A stretch of DNA of 36,581 bases from JBCCVH01 sp942492555 (lineage in GTDB: Bacteria > Bacteroidota > Bacteroidia > Cytophagales > Amoebophilaceae). A program made the translations under genes and the position numbers. Under the pieces are notes generated by a model. It was given only the letters and a program-made list of their open reading frames with translations, was not told where the DNA came from and searched no databases. Each line of letters opens with the position of its first letter. Position 1 is the stretch's first letter. Location: positions 1 through 36,581 of the forward strand of contig CALOEX010000015.1 in NCBI GenBank assembly GCA_942492555.1, written 5' to 3'. Below, in pieces: positions 27,164 through 36,089 of the stretch.

Positions 27164-27235
27164 TCCTTTCTAGCTCAGCGGTAGAGCATTTGACTGTTAA
27201 TCAAAATGTCGCTGGTTCAAATCCAGCGTGAGGAG
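27164..27235 (+). tRNA. trnN(guu): tRNA-Asn(GUU)
   Basis: Acceptor TCCTTTC/GTGAGGA with U6.U67 mismatch, discriminator G; anticodon GUU in TTGAC-TGTTAAT-style loop; T arm GCTGG-TTCAAAT-CCAGC. Confidence 0.92.
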
Positions 27236-27265
27236 GACTGGCTAAAAAGGCTAAATAGCCTAATT

Positions 27266-27339
27266 GCGCTAATAGCTCAATTGGATAGAGTTTTGTACTA
27301 CGGATGCAAGGGTTGTGGGTTCAAGTCCTGCTTAGCGTA
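27266..27339 (+). tRNA. trnR(acg): tRNA-Arg(ACG), reads CGN
   Basis: Acceptor GCGCTAA/TTAGCGT (G1.U72), discriminator A; anticodon ACG in TTGTA-CTACGGA-TGCAA; T arm GTGGG-TTCAAGT-CCTGC. It is the only arginine tRNA found, which fits arginine sites being CGN only. Confidence 0.92.
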
Positions 27340-27493
27340 ACTGGTGTGCTAATATTTTAGCATTTGCTAGCAAACGAGAGAACGCAAACGCTATAACACA
27401 TGTCTGCATAGTATAGATGTGTAGAAGGAGCAATTTTTTTTGTGGCAACAAGCTTACACATACATAAAGCAGAAGCTCCTGTGATAGTGGGTA

Positions 27494-27565
27494 GGCAAGA
27501 TAGCTCAATGGTAGAGCATATGTTTCATAATCATATGGTTAAGGGTTCAAGTCCCTTTTTTGCCA
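27494..27565 (+). tRNA. trnM(cau): tRNA-Met(CAU), copy 2
   Basis: Acceptor GGCAAGA/TTTTGCC, discriminator A; anticodon CAU in TATGT-TTCATAA-TCATA; T arm AAGGG-TTCAAGT-CCCTT. It could be initiator or elongator; a lysidine-type Ile(CAU) is also possible. Confidence 0.88.
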
Positions 27566-27620
27566 TTGCGCCTAACTTCCTTCTGCTATGCTGCCTGCTT
27601 TGCAGGCAGGTGGTGGAGGA
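27566..27620. repeat. Short GC-rich hairpin before nad2
   Basis: GCCTGCTTTGCAGGC is a perfect small palindrome (27590-27606) in the trnM-nad2 spacer. Confidence 0.7.
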
Positions 27621-27665
27621 TTGATACAGCGAAAAATAAACTTCCTATTTAATTACATAAAATAA

Positions 27666-29464
27666 ATGACTTTGGATTTGATTCTTTTTAGACCTGAGTT
27701 TTTTTTGATTTTTAGTTTTTTTGTTTTGCTTTGGTATGGTACTGGAAATTTTGTAACTCCTGTTGCAGAAATTCTAACAGTTACAAATTAGCAAGCCTTC
27801 TATAAAAAAGAAAATAGAAGAAATGGTGAAAAAAGAGTAGGCCTTCGGCCCCTAACTCCTATTATTTCTAATAGACTTCTAAGATCCAATAGTACACTAG
27901 ATGCATGCAGAGGACCAGCTCACCCAGCATCTGGATAGACTTTGTGGGCAGTTGTTTGGTGTTTTCTTTCTTTTTTGCTTTGCGTTAGTAGCCCAATGCA
28001 CACTGTGTTCTAGGGTGGATCTTTTCAAAAAGATGCATACAGTTAGAATGTATGTAGACTTTTGTTTCTATCTGGAGTTTTTGTTTTGAGAGTATCTTAC
28101 GGTTGGCAAAAAATTAGAGAATTTGTCATACTGAATATGTTTATTAGGCACTGTTGGCTTTGATTGGTCAATACTAGTAGATTATGGCAACAGATTAGAT
28201 GTCTGTTTACCTTTGTATGGAGTTGCAAAGTTTTTCTTTGGTTGTTCTTTGTGGTTTGAATTCTAAAAGTGCATATTCTCTTGAAGCAGCAATGAAATAC
28301 TTTTTGCTGAGTGCTTTTAGAAGTTGTTTGATTCTTTTGGGTATTGGTTTTGTTTATTGGCAAACTGGAGAAACTTCTTTGCCTCACATTGAAAAGATTG
28401 TTGAAAGAAAAATTAGGGCTCCTTCTTTGGTTACAGCTCTTGGTATTTGGCTTATTTCTACAGGATTGCTTTGGAAATAGGCAGCAGCACCTTTGCACTT
28501 TTGGGTTCCTGATGTATATATGGGAGCTTGGTCTAGTGTATCTTTGTGGATTACAGTATAGCCAAAAATTGCAGTGCTAGGATTCTGGACACACCACTGG
28601 CATGCAATTTGGAGTATGTCCTTTGGAAGTGCATAGATTTTGTTTAGAGCATTTTCTATGATTGTAGGTAGAATTGCGCCTTTGGCCCAAACAAACATCA
28701 AACGTTTGCTAGCATATAGTAGTGTTGGGCATATGGGTCTACTTCTTATGCCTTTGTGTGGAAACCAGTCTGGAATTAGACCAAATAGAACTATTAGGAA
28801 TAGTGGCATTGCGCAAAGTGCTCTTGAAATTTTTATGGGTACTCCCGCTGATTCTATTGGTGTACTTTGGGCATATATAATTATCTATGTAATCATTAAT
28901 GTAGGTGTTTGGGGAATGTAGTTTTGGCCTATTTATCGACCAGTTTCTCTTTTTAGAAGATCTACAACGGACAGCACAAGAAGAGGACAAAGCACTGTTT
29001 TTGTATCTGCACAGAATAGCAGATGCGAAGCAAAGCAAAGCAGTCCACTAGCTAGCAAACTAGCAAGCGGAAGAGCAGCTCCACAATTCCTTTGGGATCT
29101 TAAAGGATAGAATAAAACTTCTGCTAGAGCAGCATTTAGATGGGCAGTTTTTATGACTAGTTTGGCAGGACTACCTCCAGTTTATTCCTTTTTGGGAAAA
29201 GCTTCTATTATTTGGCACAGAGTAACTAATGGACTTTTTATTCTTGTAACAGTAGCTTTGAGATATACAATGATTGGAAGTGTTTACTATTTGAAAGTAA
29301 TGAAAATTGCTTATGTAGATAACAGGACCAGGCCAGTTTCTTATGGTAAAGTTTCTCCCCTAACAGCTTACATTATTGCAATTAGCGTTTTTTTTATACT
29401 AATTGGATTGTGGACTGGAAGTTCTTTGTTTTAGGCTACACACATGGTTGCCCTTTCTGTATCA
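27666..29464 (+). CDS. nad2: NADH dehydrogenase subunit 2
   Basis: Membrane subunit of complex I; 599 aa, longer than usual. Motifs: MATDLMSVYLCMELQSFSL, YSLEAAMKYFLLSAF, AAAPLHFWVPDVYMGAW, LAQTNIKRLLAYSSVGHMG, WDLKGLNKT and LAGLPPVYSFLGKAS. The N-terminal 160 residues are poorly conserved. The frame changes once at 28143-28147: the zero frame reads ATT AGG, the conserved frame reads TAG GCA. AGA and UAG supply Ala and Leu, for example in IVG[A]IAPLAQT. A GC-rich repeat (29021-29072) is translated in frame as about 17 extra residues. The stop is UCA at 29462. Confidence 0.9.
29021..29072. repeat. GC-rich repeat inside nad2
   Basis: GATGCGAAGCAAAGCAAAGC followed by the inverted CTAGCTAGCAAACTAGC. 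It is the same unit found in intergenic clusters (8765, 33672, 31375), here inside a core gene with the frame kept. Confidence 0.85.
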
Positions 29465-29528
29465 AATAAGCCTATAAATTATTTATTTCTTATATTATAT
29501 TTTTTTTGTTTTTATTAAAAAAAAAAAA

Positions 29529-29831
29529 ATGATTTCTGGTTTGTTTTAGAGTGTTTGTCTTTTGTAGTTTGGAATGGGAATAGTAGGATGTTACTAGAAC
29601 CGACGTAATTTTTTGATTATGCTCTTGTGTATTGAAGTAATGTAGCTTTCTGTTAATTTGGTTTTTTTGACAAGAAGTGTTACAGTAGATGATTTGAATG
29701 GACAATAGTTTGCTCTTTGGGTATTGACAGCAGCAGCTGCAGAAACAGCTTAGGGCTAGGCACTTTGTGTTTTGTACTTTCGTTTGCGTTCTACCTAGGA
29801 TGTGGAGTTGATTACTCTAATGAAAGGTTCA
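29529..29831 (+). CDS. nad4L: NADH dehydrogenase subunit 4L
   Basis: 100 aa, normal size. The pattern GIVGCYLNRRNFLIMLLCIEVMLLSVNL followed by FALWVLTAAAAETALGLALCVLYFR matches ND4L: the Glu in the second helix (IEVMLL) and the AAAETALGLA helix are present. UAG gives Leu at ML-L and ETA-L-GLA. The stop is UCA 29829; UAA lies two codons later. The next ORF starts 8 nt downstream. Confidence 0.93.
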
Positions 29832-29839
29832 AAATAAAA

Positions 29840-30067
29840 ATGACTACTGTTATTGCTATTTTTTTTTCTGCTATTTTTATTTGGACAGGACATAGAAATA
29901 GATGGATGGTTGATTATGCCACTAGATAGGCTCAAGCTGCTATTTGGTGTACATAGCTTAGTTTGGTACCAGCTACTTCTATTTGGATTAGTTTGAAAGA
30001 AGCACCCTAGAGAGAAATTCCTAGAACAAATCTTCGCACTCATTGGAGTTCTTTCTTGAAATATTCA
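29840..30067 (+). CDS. Hypothetical 75-aa membrane ORF
   Basis: ATG 29840 to UCA 30065, read with UAG = Leu and AGA = Ala. Two hydrophobic stretches can be seen: VIAIFFSAIFIW near the N-terminus and IWCTLLSLVPATSIW in the middle, followed by a polar tail. It has the same AGA/UAG usage and UCA ending as the respiratory genes and sits tightly behind nad4L, so it is probably expressed. It lacks the Gly-rich helix and the essential Glu of ATP9 and does not look like ATP8. Function unknown. Confidence 0.6.
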
Positions 30068-30136
30068 AGCTAATAAATTTTTTTTTTTAGATTTTGCATT
30101 GTGCAGTCTGGGGCTGAAGGTCAATAAGTACTAAAT

Positions 30137-30221
30137 GCGAGGATGGCGGAATGGTAGACGCAAAAGCTTCTAAAGCTTTCATTCTTTATGAATTTGATGA
30201 GTTCAAGTCTCTCTTCTCGTA
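30137..30221 (+). tRNA. trnL(cua): tRNA-Leu(CUA), reads UAG codons
   Basis: Class II tRNA with anticodon CUA in AAAGC-TTCTAAA-GCTTT. It decodes UAG as leucine. Acceptor GCGAGGA/TTCTCGT, discriminator A. The D arm and anticodon stem match trnL(CAA) at 30350 almost exactly; the 17-nt anticodon arms differ by one base. The T stem is poorly paired at its outer two positions (U.U and A.C). Confidence 0.92.
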
Positions 30222-30349
30222 AATAGTCTTTAACATAATACATTATAGCTGCCATAAATAAAACATGACCACACTAATCATCTAAGCAGCTCTTTTGCTG
30301 ATAGAGTCTCCCGTAATTACAAGCAGAGTGCATAAAAATAAATGCTTTT

Positions 30350-30434
30350 GCAGGAGTGGCGGAATGGTAGACGCGAAAGCTTCAAAAGCTTTTCATTTTT
30401 TTTAATGGTGTAGGTTCGAAACCTATCTTCTGTA
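30350..30434 (+). tRNA. trnL(caa): tRNA-Leu(CAA), reads UUG
   Basis: Class II tRNA, anticodon CAA in AAAGC-TTCAAAA-GCTTT; acceptor GCAGGAG/CTTCTGT, discriminator A; T arm GTAGG-TTCGAAA-CCTAT. A UAA-anticodon Leu tRNA is not found, and UUA is not seen in the respiratory genes. Confidence 0.92.
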
Positions 30435-30437
30435 CAA

Positions 30438-31358
30438 ATGGATTTTATTTTTTCTTTTTATTTTGCTTCTGCAACAGAAGCATGGCATAGCACTCCTTTG
30501 ATTTCCATTCATTTGCCCTTTATTGGTGCAATTTTCAGCCTAAACAATTGGCTTTAGGCTGTGGCAATCGCTGTTTTGATTTTGAGAGGAAATCATTCTA
30601 GTAATCATTCTAGAGCTCTCTCTCTCAATAGTGGATTTTCTGGTTTTCGTAAATCTGTTAGTCTTTTTTGGAACACTCAAACATTGGAACGCGTTCATTT
30701 GAAATGGCGCCAAAGAATGGCTCGTTCTTATAGCTTTTCTGATAGATAGAGAAATAATAATAGGACTATTAGACTTTCTTCTACTAATCGTTTGCCCTCT
30801 GCTTGGAGAAGAAATTCTCTTTCCAGTGGAAAAACAACAGTAGTATGGTTGTCTGTTTTGTTTTTTCTCTTGGCAGTCTGCAACGCTTTTGGATTGGTGC
30901 CACTTCTTTCTGCAATTACAGGTAGAGCAGGCTTTACTTTGGGTTAGAGCATTGCACTTCTTTCTGCTATTACTTATTCTGGAATTCGACGCCAAGGAAT
31001 TCGTTTTGTACGCCTTTTTTAGCCTAGTGGTCCTAGCTGGCCTATGGCACCTTTGTTTATTTAGCTTGAATCTATTAGCTATTGCTTTCGAGCAATCAGT
31101 TAGGGAACACGTCTCTATTGTAACATGTTTAGGGGGCATCTATTGCTACACTTGTTTACCTCTTAGTCCCTAGTACCTGTATAGGCTCTACCTCTTTAGG
31201 CTGGTGCACCAGTTTCTGTTTTTGCAGCCACTATTTTGATGGCTTTGAGTGCTTTGGAAACTATTGTAGCAGTTTTGCAAAGCGGTGTATTTTGTCTCCT
31301 TAGAACATTCTATTAGAATGAGGTGTAGAGTAAAAAAGACAAGTAGGCATCTGCTTCA
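30438..31358 (+). CDS. atp6: ATP synthase F0 subunit a (subunit 6)
   Basis: Proton channel subunit of complex V; 306 aa. Conserved part: TLGLSIALLSAI, GIRFVRLFLPSG, MAPLFILLESISYCFRAISLGTRL (with the essential Arg as CGT), NMF[A]GHLLL, and a C-terminal ALETIVAVLQSGVF helix. AGG at 31131 falls on the invariant Ala of MAGH. The region 30560-30840 before the conserved helices is long, polar and Arg/Ser rich, an unusual insertion. One open frame. It ends at UCA 31356, which lies in a GC-rich repeat, so the last 10 residues may be repeat-derived. The start is 3 nt after trnL(CAA). Confidence 0.92.
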
Positions 31359-31412
31359 CCACCGCTGCGAAGCGGACCACTGCGAAGCAAGCGGAGAAGC
31401 AGGTCCGCGACA
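31355..31412. repeat. GC-rich repeat at the atp6 3' end
   Basis: CCGCTGCGAAGCGGACC, CTGCGAAGCAAGCGGAG and GCAGGTCCGCG units overlapping the UCA stop of atp6. Confidence 0.8.
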
Positions 31413-31439
31413 GAGATCACATATATTTTTATTTTTTAT

Positions 31440-31511
31440 GAGTTTGTAGCTCAATGGTAGAGCAACGAGCTTTTAACTCGAAGGTTATGGGTTCAAATCC
31501 CTTCTGGCTCA
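31440..31511 (+). tRNA. trnK(uuu): tRNA-Lys(UUU)
   Basis: Acceptor GAGTTTG/CTGGCTC with U6.U67 mismatch and two G.U pairs; anticodon UUU in ACGAG-CTTTTAA-CTCGA; T arm ATGGG-TTCAAAT-CCCTT with U.U at the second pair. Confidence 0.92.
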
Positions 31512-31554
31512 TAAATTTTTTTTCATATTTTTTTATTAGAATTTTTTTATTAGA

Positions 31555-32229
31555 ATGTATTTGATTTTTTCTTTGGTAGCTACGGGTGCGCTAACTAGTG
31601 TTTATTTGATAACCAAGAGCAAAAACCCAGTACACAGTGTATTTTATTTGGTATTGCTTTTTCTTCATTGTTCCGGACTTTTGGTATTGATTGGTCTTGA
31701 ATACTTTGTATTGCTTCAATTGTTGGTTTATGTTGGAGCTTTGGCTATTTTGTTTTTGTTTGTTGTTATGCTATAGGATATTCCCTCTACTGAAATTTTG
31801 GCACATCAACGCGGAACATATCCTGTAGCAGGAGTTTTGGGGCTTTGTGTTTTTGCATGTGCTTTTTTGGCATTCTGGCAACCTCTTTCTGACAGTATTT
31901 ACACAACAGAGGTTAGTAGAATTTATAGTTCTACCTCTAAAACTGATACTTCTTATAATTTTTGGAGAAATAATAGGACTGCTTCTAGTCCTGTTTCTAG
32001 CTAGGGAATTGCTTAGTATGGAGTACATCCAGATTTGTAGATTATTGCTAGTTTGTTGTTGTTGGTTGCAATAATTGGTGCAGTGGGGCTAACTCTAAAA
32101 CGACCTATTGCAGCTCCAGATTATGATGTATTTGCTCAACACTATGCTGATTTTCAGAAAGGACTAGTTGAAATTAGTCAAATTAAAGATGTAAATAAGC
32201 CTTAGAATAATCCAGTAACTAAAAAGTCA
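31555..32229 (+). CDS. nad6: NADH dehydrogenase subunit 6
   Basis: Complex I membrane subunit, 224 aa. Conserved N-terminal half: KNPVHSVFYLVLLFLHCSG, LLVLIGLEYFVLLQLLVYVGALAILFLFVVMLLDI, where the YVGA and FVVML motifs are typical. The C-terminal helix (LLLLVAIIGAVGLTL) and a polar tail follow. A low-similarity loop (31915-32000) separates them. Leu by UAG occurs in ML-L-DI. The stop is UCA at 32227, 20 nt before the cob start. Confidence 0.94.
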
Positions 32230-32249
32230 ATATTTATTTTTTTTAATTA

Positions 32250-35200
32250 ATGAGAACTCATATGAAATTGCGTGGTAGTCTTTGGCAACAACCTGTATTG
32301 ACAGTTGTTGAAAATCATTTGGTTCGTTATCCTACTCCTTCTAACTTGAACGGTAACTATAACTGGGGAGTTTAGGCTGGATAGTGTTTGGTTTTGCAAA
32401 TTTTGACCGGAATTTTTAGGCTATGCACTACACTGCTCATGTAGATTTGGCTTTTCATAGTGTGCAACATTTGATGCGTGATGTTCCCAATGGATGGCTT
32501 TTGCGATATTTGCATGCAAATGGAGCATCTCTATTCTTTGTTGTTGTTTATATGCATTTGTTTCGTGCTTTGTACTACACCAGTTACGCAAGCCCTCGAG
32601 AATTTGTGTGGCTTGTTGGAGTGGTTATTTAGTTGATTATGATTTTGACCGCATTCATCGGATATGTATTGCCATGGGGTCAAATGTCTCTTTGGGGTGC
32701 TACCGTAATTACTAGTTTGGCAAGCGCTCTTCCTGTGGTTGGAACCAGTATTGTTTCTTGGCTCTGGGGTGGTTTCTGTGTAGATAACCCCACATAGAAC
32801 CGCTTTTATAGCTTTCACTACTTGTTTCCTTTTTTGTAGGCAGCATAGAGTTTGGTTCACCTTGCAGCACTGCACCAATATGGTTCCACCAACCCTTAGG
32901 GAATTCAAGCACAAACAGACCTTGTGGATTTCTATCGTGCGCCATTGAGCTGCTACTTGTCCTTGTTCTAGTATTAGAACCAGTATCGCTGCATTTACAC
33001 TTCCATTGGAATTGTATACTGTAAAGCTTACTCTAGGCATGTTTGGGGGCAACCCCTAGTGCCAAGCTAGAGTAAATGCCGTGTAAGCCCTGGAAGTAAG
33101 GGGAAGAAGCACAGGCTAGCTAAGTTCGGCATGGTTAGGCTAACAAACTTGATTCACAGTCCATGTGGCGTCGTCCAGCCCATTATGCCACACTTCCTAA
33201 TGCATAATGAATGTCATGGTTAGATTACGGATAGAGATATTAATCTATATGCAGTAGACATTACAACTTTCTCTCAGAAAGAACAAGGATTGCAAGAACC
33301 TAAACCGAACAATTGGGGCAGTAGCGGAACTATGGCATGGCCCAATCCCAAATTGGGATTGGGGTAGAGAGCCTCCATAGTAGGTAGGGCAGGGAAACCT
33401 GCCTTGGCATTTGGTAACCGCCAATATGCAACTGAAGGGAGGCAGGTATTCTCTGGTAGAGCAAGTAAGAATTCCATGATCCAAAGCCCAAAAGGTGGAG
33501 GTGCGGAAGCTCTAAAAGCTCTACATGTTTAGGCGAGGAAGTACAAAGATAAAGCCTTTCAAGGCCTAATTTATACAATTGCACACCCTGAAACTCTTAC
33601 ATTGGCCTATGAATAGATCAAGTCCAAACCCGGAAATATGACCAAAGGAACAACTCCTGAAACATTGGATGGGTCCACAAAGCGTTGCTTGCCACAAAGC
33701 ATGCGAAGCAAAGCAAAGCAGAGAAGCAAGGACTTTATTTATAAGACTTCCAAATAGTTGCTCAGTGGACAATATAAATTCAATCCAGCCCAAGAAGTTC
33801 TTATTCCTAAACCTGGAAAGGTGGAAAAACGACTTCTAAAAATTGTAAACCCACGAGAGAAACTTGTACAGAAAGCAATGGAACTAGTTCTCAATGCTGT
33901 ATATGACTATACATTTTAGGATACTTCCCATGGCTTTCGCCCAGGGAAGGGATGCCACACAGCCCTTCAATATATTGATCAAAAGTTCAAAGGAGTGGTC
34001 TGGTTTATTGAAGCAGATATTACAAAATGCTTTGACACCATTCCCCACGATCGATAGCTTGATGTACTAAAAAAGAAAGTACAGTGTGAAAAAACATTGA
34101 TAATAATTAAATCTGGCTAGCAAACTGGTCACATTCAAATAGGTGGAGTTGGCATCAAGAGTTTGCTTGGGACACCACAAGGAAGTATTTAGAGTCCTCT
34201 CCTATGTAACATTTACATGCATGAGCTAGACTTGTATATGCAAGAGCTCTGTTCCTATTTCCATTAGGGCAAAGGCTATAAGGTCTCCTCTCAGTACAAT
34301 AAACTAATGAACCTTCGTAAGAAATGTACGACAATTAGGGAATAGTAGGAATTGCGTAAGCAATACCAAAAAGTGCCTAGACGAGATCCTATGGATAGAG
34401 GATTCCGCCGTCTATCCTATGTACGATACGCTGACAATTTTATTATCAGTGTGATTGGTCCTCGTACAGCTGCAAATGAGATTATGCAAAAAGTGGGAAG
34501 ATTTCTCAAAAACTACCTTTACCTAGAACTAAATAAAGGTAAAACCAAGCTAACTCATGCTCGAAAGAGCAAAGCGTATTTCCTAGGTACTGATATCAGC
34601 TGGAATGCCAGTGTTGATAAAAAGGTGATTTAGCGTAAGAGGAGTAAACTCCAAAGTAGAAAAAAAGTACGAGTACAATCCCGTATTTGTTTGAATAGAC
34701 CAATTACCAAATAGGTGAACAAATTTGTAGTTTGTAAGCTCTTTAAATGGGCTCCTAATGGTAAGGCAGCAATTGCTGTTGGACTCAACCGCATGGTTAA
34801 CTTTGATCATGCTGATATTATCAAATACTACAATAGAGTAGTTCGAGGACTATTGAACTACTACTCCTTCGTAGATAACATTAATAGACTACGATCCATT
34901 GTTGAATATTTGCGTCTCAGTTGTAGATGCACGTAGGCCAAGAAATTTAAGCTACGCACAATGGCAGCTGCCTTCAAGGAATTTGGCAAGAACTAGGCAT
35001 GTAAACAAACTGGGACTAGTTTCTACAGTCCTCCAAATTTCAAAAAAAATCGACATTTCAAAATAGGAATTGTCACATTGGAGAGCCTTGAAAAAAGCTG
35101 GGAAAATAAGCTCACCTGTAGCAACTTGGGGAAAACATGTATTATTTGTGGAAGCATCCAGGTACAGATGGACCACTAGCGCAGTGTGAAAAGCCTAAAA

Positions 35201-35989
35201 AAGAAAGACTTGGACTAGTTTTCCATGCAGATGGCTGCAATCAACCGAAAGCAGCTTCCTTAGTGTCAAAGACACCACACTGCAGTAAACAAAAATACAC
35301 TTACTCCAACAGAACGAGAACTATTTGCAAAAGGCTGTAAGAACTTGGTTAATTCCAAGAAATGATTATGTGCAAACACTAAACATAAAGAAATACTGGA
35401 GAGCCGTATGATGGGAAACTATCACGTACGGTTCGGAGGGCAGTTTGTGGAAATTTAAAGGCCCACCTTCTGACCCCTATCGTACTTTTACTCTAAAGAT
35501 TTGGGTAGAACATTGAGATTGAGGCTGGCCAGAAGTTTTTTGGTCTGCTTTTATCCTGAGAGATTGGGGCATCCCGACAATAATATCCCCACAAACCCCT
35601 ACTCCACTCCTGCCCATATCGTACCCGAATGGTATTTCTTGTGGGTATACGCTATTCTTCGTAGTATTCCAAATAAGTAGAGAGGTGTCGCTGCGATTGG
35701 ATAGGTGTTCGCAGCATTGGCTGCTTAGCCATATTAGCACAAACCCAATGCTCGAGGTCCAATTTTCCGTTCTTTGCACAGAGTGTAGGCCTTTGCGCTA
35801 ATCGGAGATTTCTTTTTGTAGACTTATCTCGGGCAGCAACCCGTAGAAAGACCATATGTAATTCTCGGACAAAGAGCTACTGTCCTATTCTTTGCCCTCT
35901 TGGGCGCACTTTGTGTTGCGGCATGGGCGGATAGTTACTAGGCTAACCTATACATTCATAACAGGCAGAAATTTGGAATTGCTAAATCA
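32250..35989 (+). CDS. cob: Cytochrome b (two exons)
   Basis: Core of complex III. Exons 32250-32936 and 35481-35989 give 398 aa. Motifs: HLVRYPTPSNL, TGIFLAMHYTAHVDLAF, MRDVPNGWLLRYLHANGAS, GYVLPWGQMSLWGATVITSL, FHYLFPFLL, then exon 2 with YFYSKDL, FYPE[A]LGHPDN, PAHIVPEWYFLWVYAILRSIPNKL and QQPVE[A]PYV. Haem ligand His pairs are present. One base is missing at 32413-32417: the zero frame reads TTT AGG, the conserved frame TAG GCT. AGA at 35561 and 35849 falls on Ala sites. The stop is UCA 35987; otherwise the frame would run through all of trnP. ATG 32262 is an alternative start. Confidence 0.95.
33476..35365 (+). CDS. Group II intron reverse transcriptase/maturase in cob intron
   Basis: 629 codons from ATG 33476 to UGA 35363, one unbroken frame with UAG = Leu. 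Domains in order: AYELIKSKPGNMTKGTTP, IPKPGKVEKRLL, SHGFRPGKGCHTAL, IEADITKCFDTIP, TPQGSILSPLLCN, the active site YADN (34427-34438) in place of YADD, the X region KYYNRVVRGLLNYYSF, and a C-terminal HNH (CIICG, MDH, CQRHH). The second catalytic Asp is Asn, so reverse transcription is probably lost while maturase activity could remain. A GC-rich repeat (33672-33730) is translated in frame between RT0 and RT1. No in-frame UCA is seen. Confidence 0.88.
33672..33730. repeat. GC-rich repeat inside the cob intron ORF
   Basis: CACAAAGCGTTGCTTGCCAC followed by GCATGCGAAGCAAAGCAAAG and GCAGAGAAGCAAG. It keeps the reading frame and adds about 19 residues between TLDG and DFIYKTSK. Confidence 0.85.
35401..35442 (+). 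ncRNA. Group II intron domain V, cob intron
   Basis: GAGCCGTATGATGGGAAACT pairs with ATCACGTACGGTTC, followed by GGAGGGCAG: the classic domain V with its AGC triad-like base and GAAA loop. Confidence 0.85.
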
Positions 35990-36015
35990 TTATTTATTTT
36001 TATTTGTATAGTATA

Positions 36016-36089
36016 CAGAGTGTAGCGCAGTCTGGTAACGCGTTGGCTTTGGGAGCCAAAAATCGCTGGTTCAAATCCAGTCTCTCTGA
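36016..36089 (+). tRNA. trnP(ugg): tRNA-Pro(UGG)
   Basis: Acceptor CAGAGTG/CTCTCTG with U6.U67 mismatch, discriminator A; anticodon UGG in TTGGC-TTTGGGA-GCCAA; T arm GCTGG-TTCAAAT-CCAGT. It starts 26 nt after the cob UCA stop. Confidence 0.92.

Larger units (their letters stand above)
32937..35480 (+). mobile_element. Group II intron in cob
   Basis: Begins with canonical GTGCG and ends GACCCCTAT after domains V and VI. The splice joins C with CG to a Pro codon in DFYPYFYSKD. The 3' ending and domain V resemble those of cox1-i1, so the two introns are relatives. Carries an RT/HNH ORF. Confidence 0.9.

Noticed and set aside
27442..27624. ORF over trnM at 27442
   Set aside because: It overlaps a well-formed tRNA and shows no coding features.
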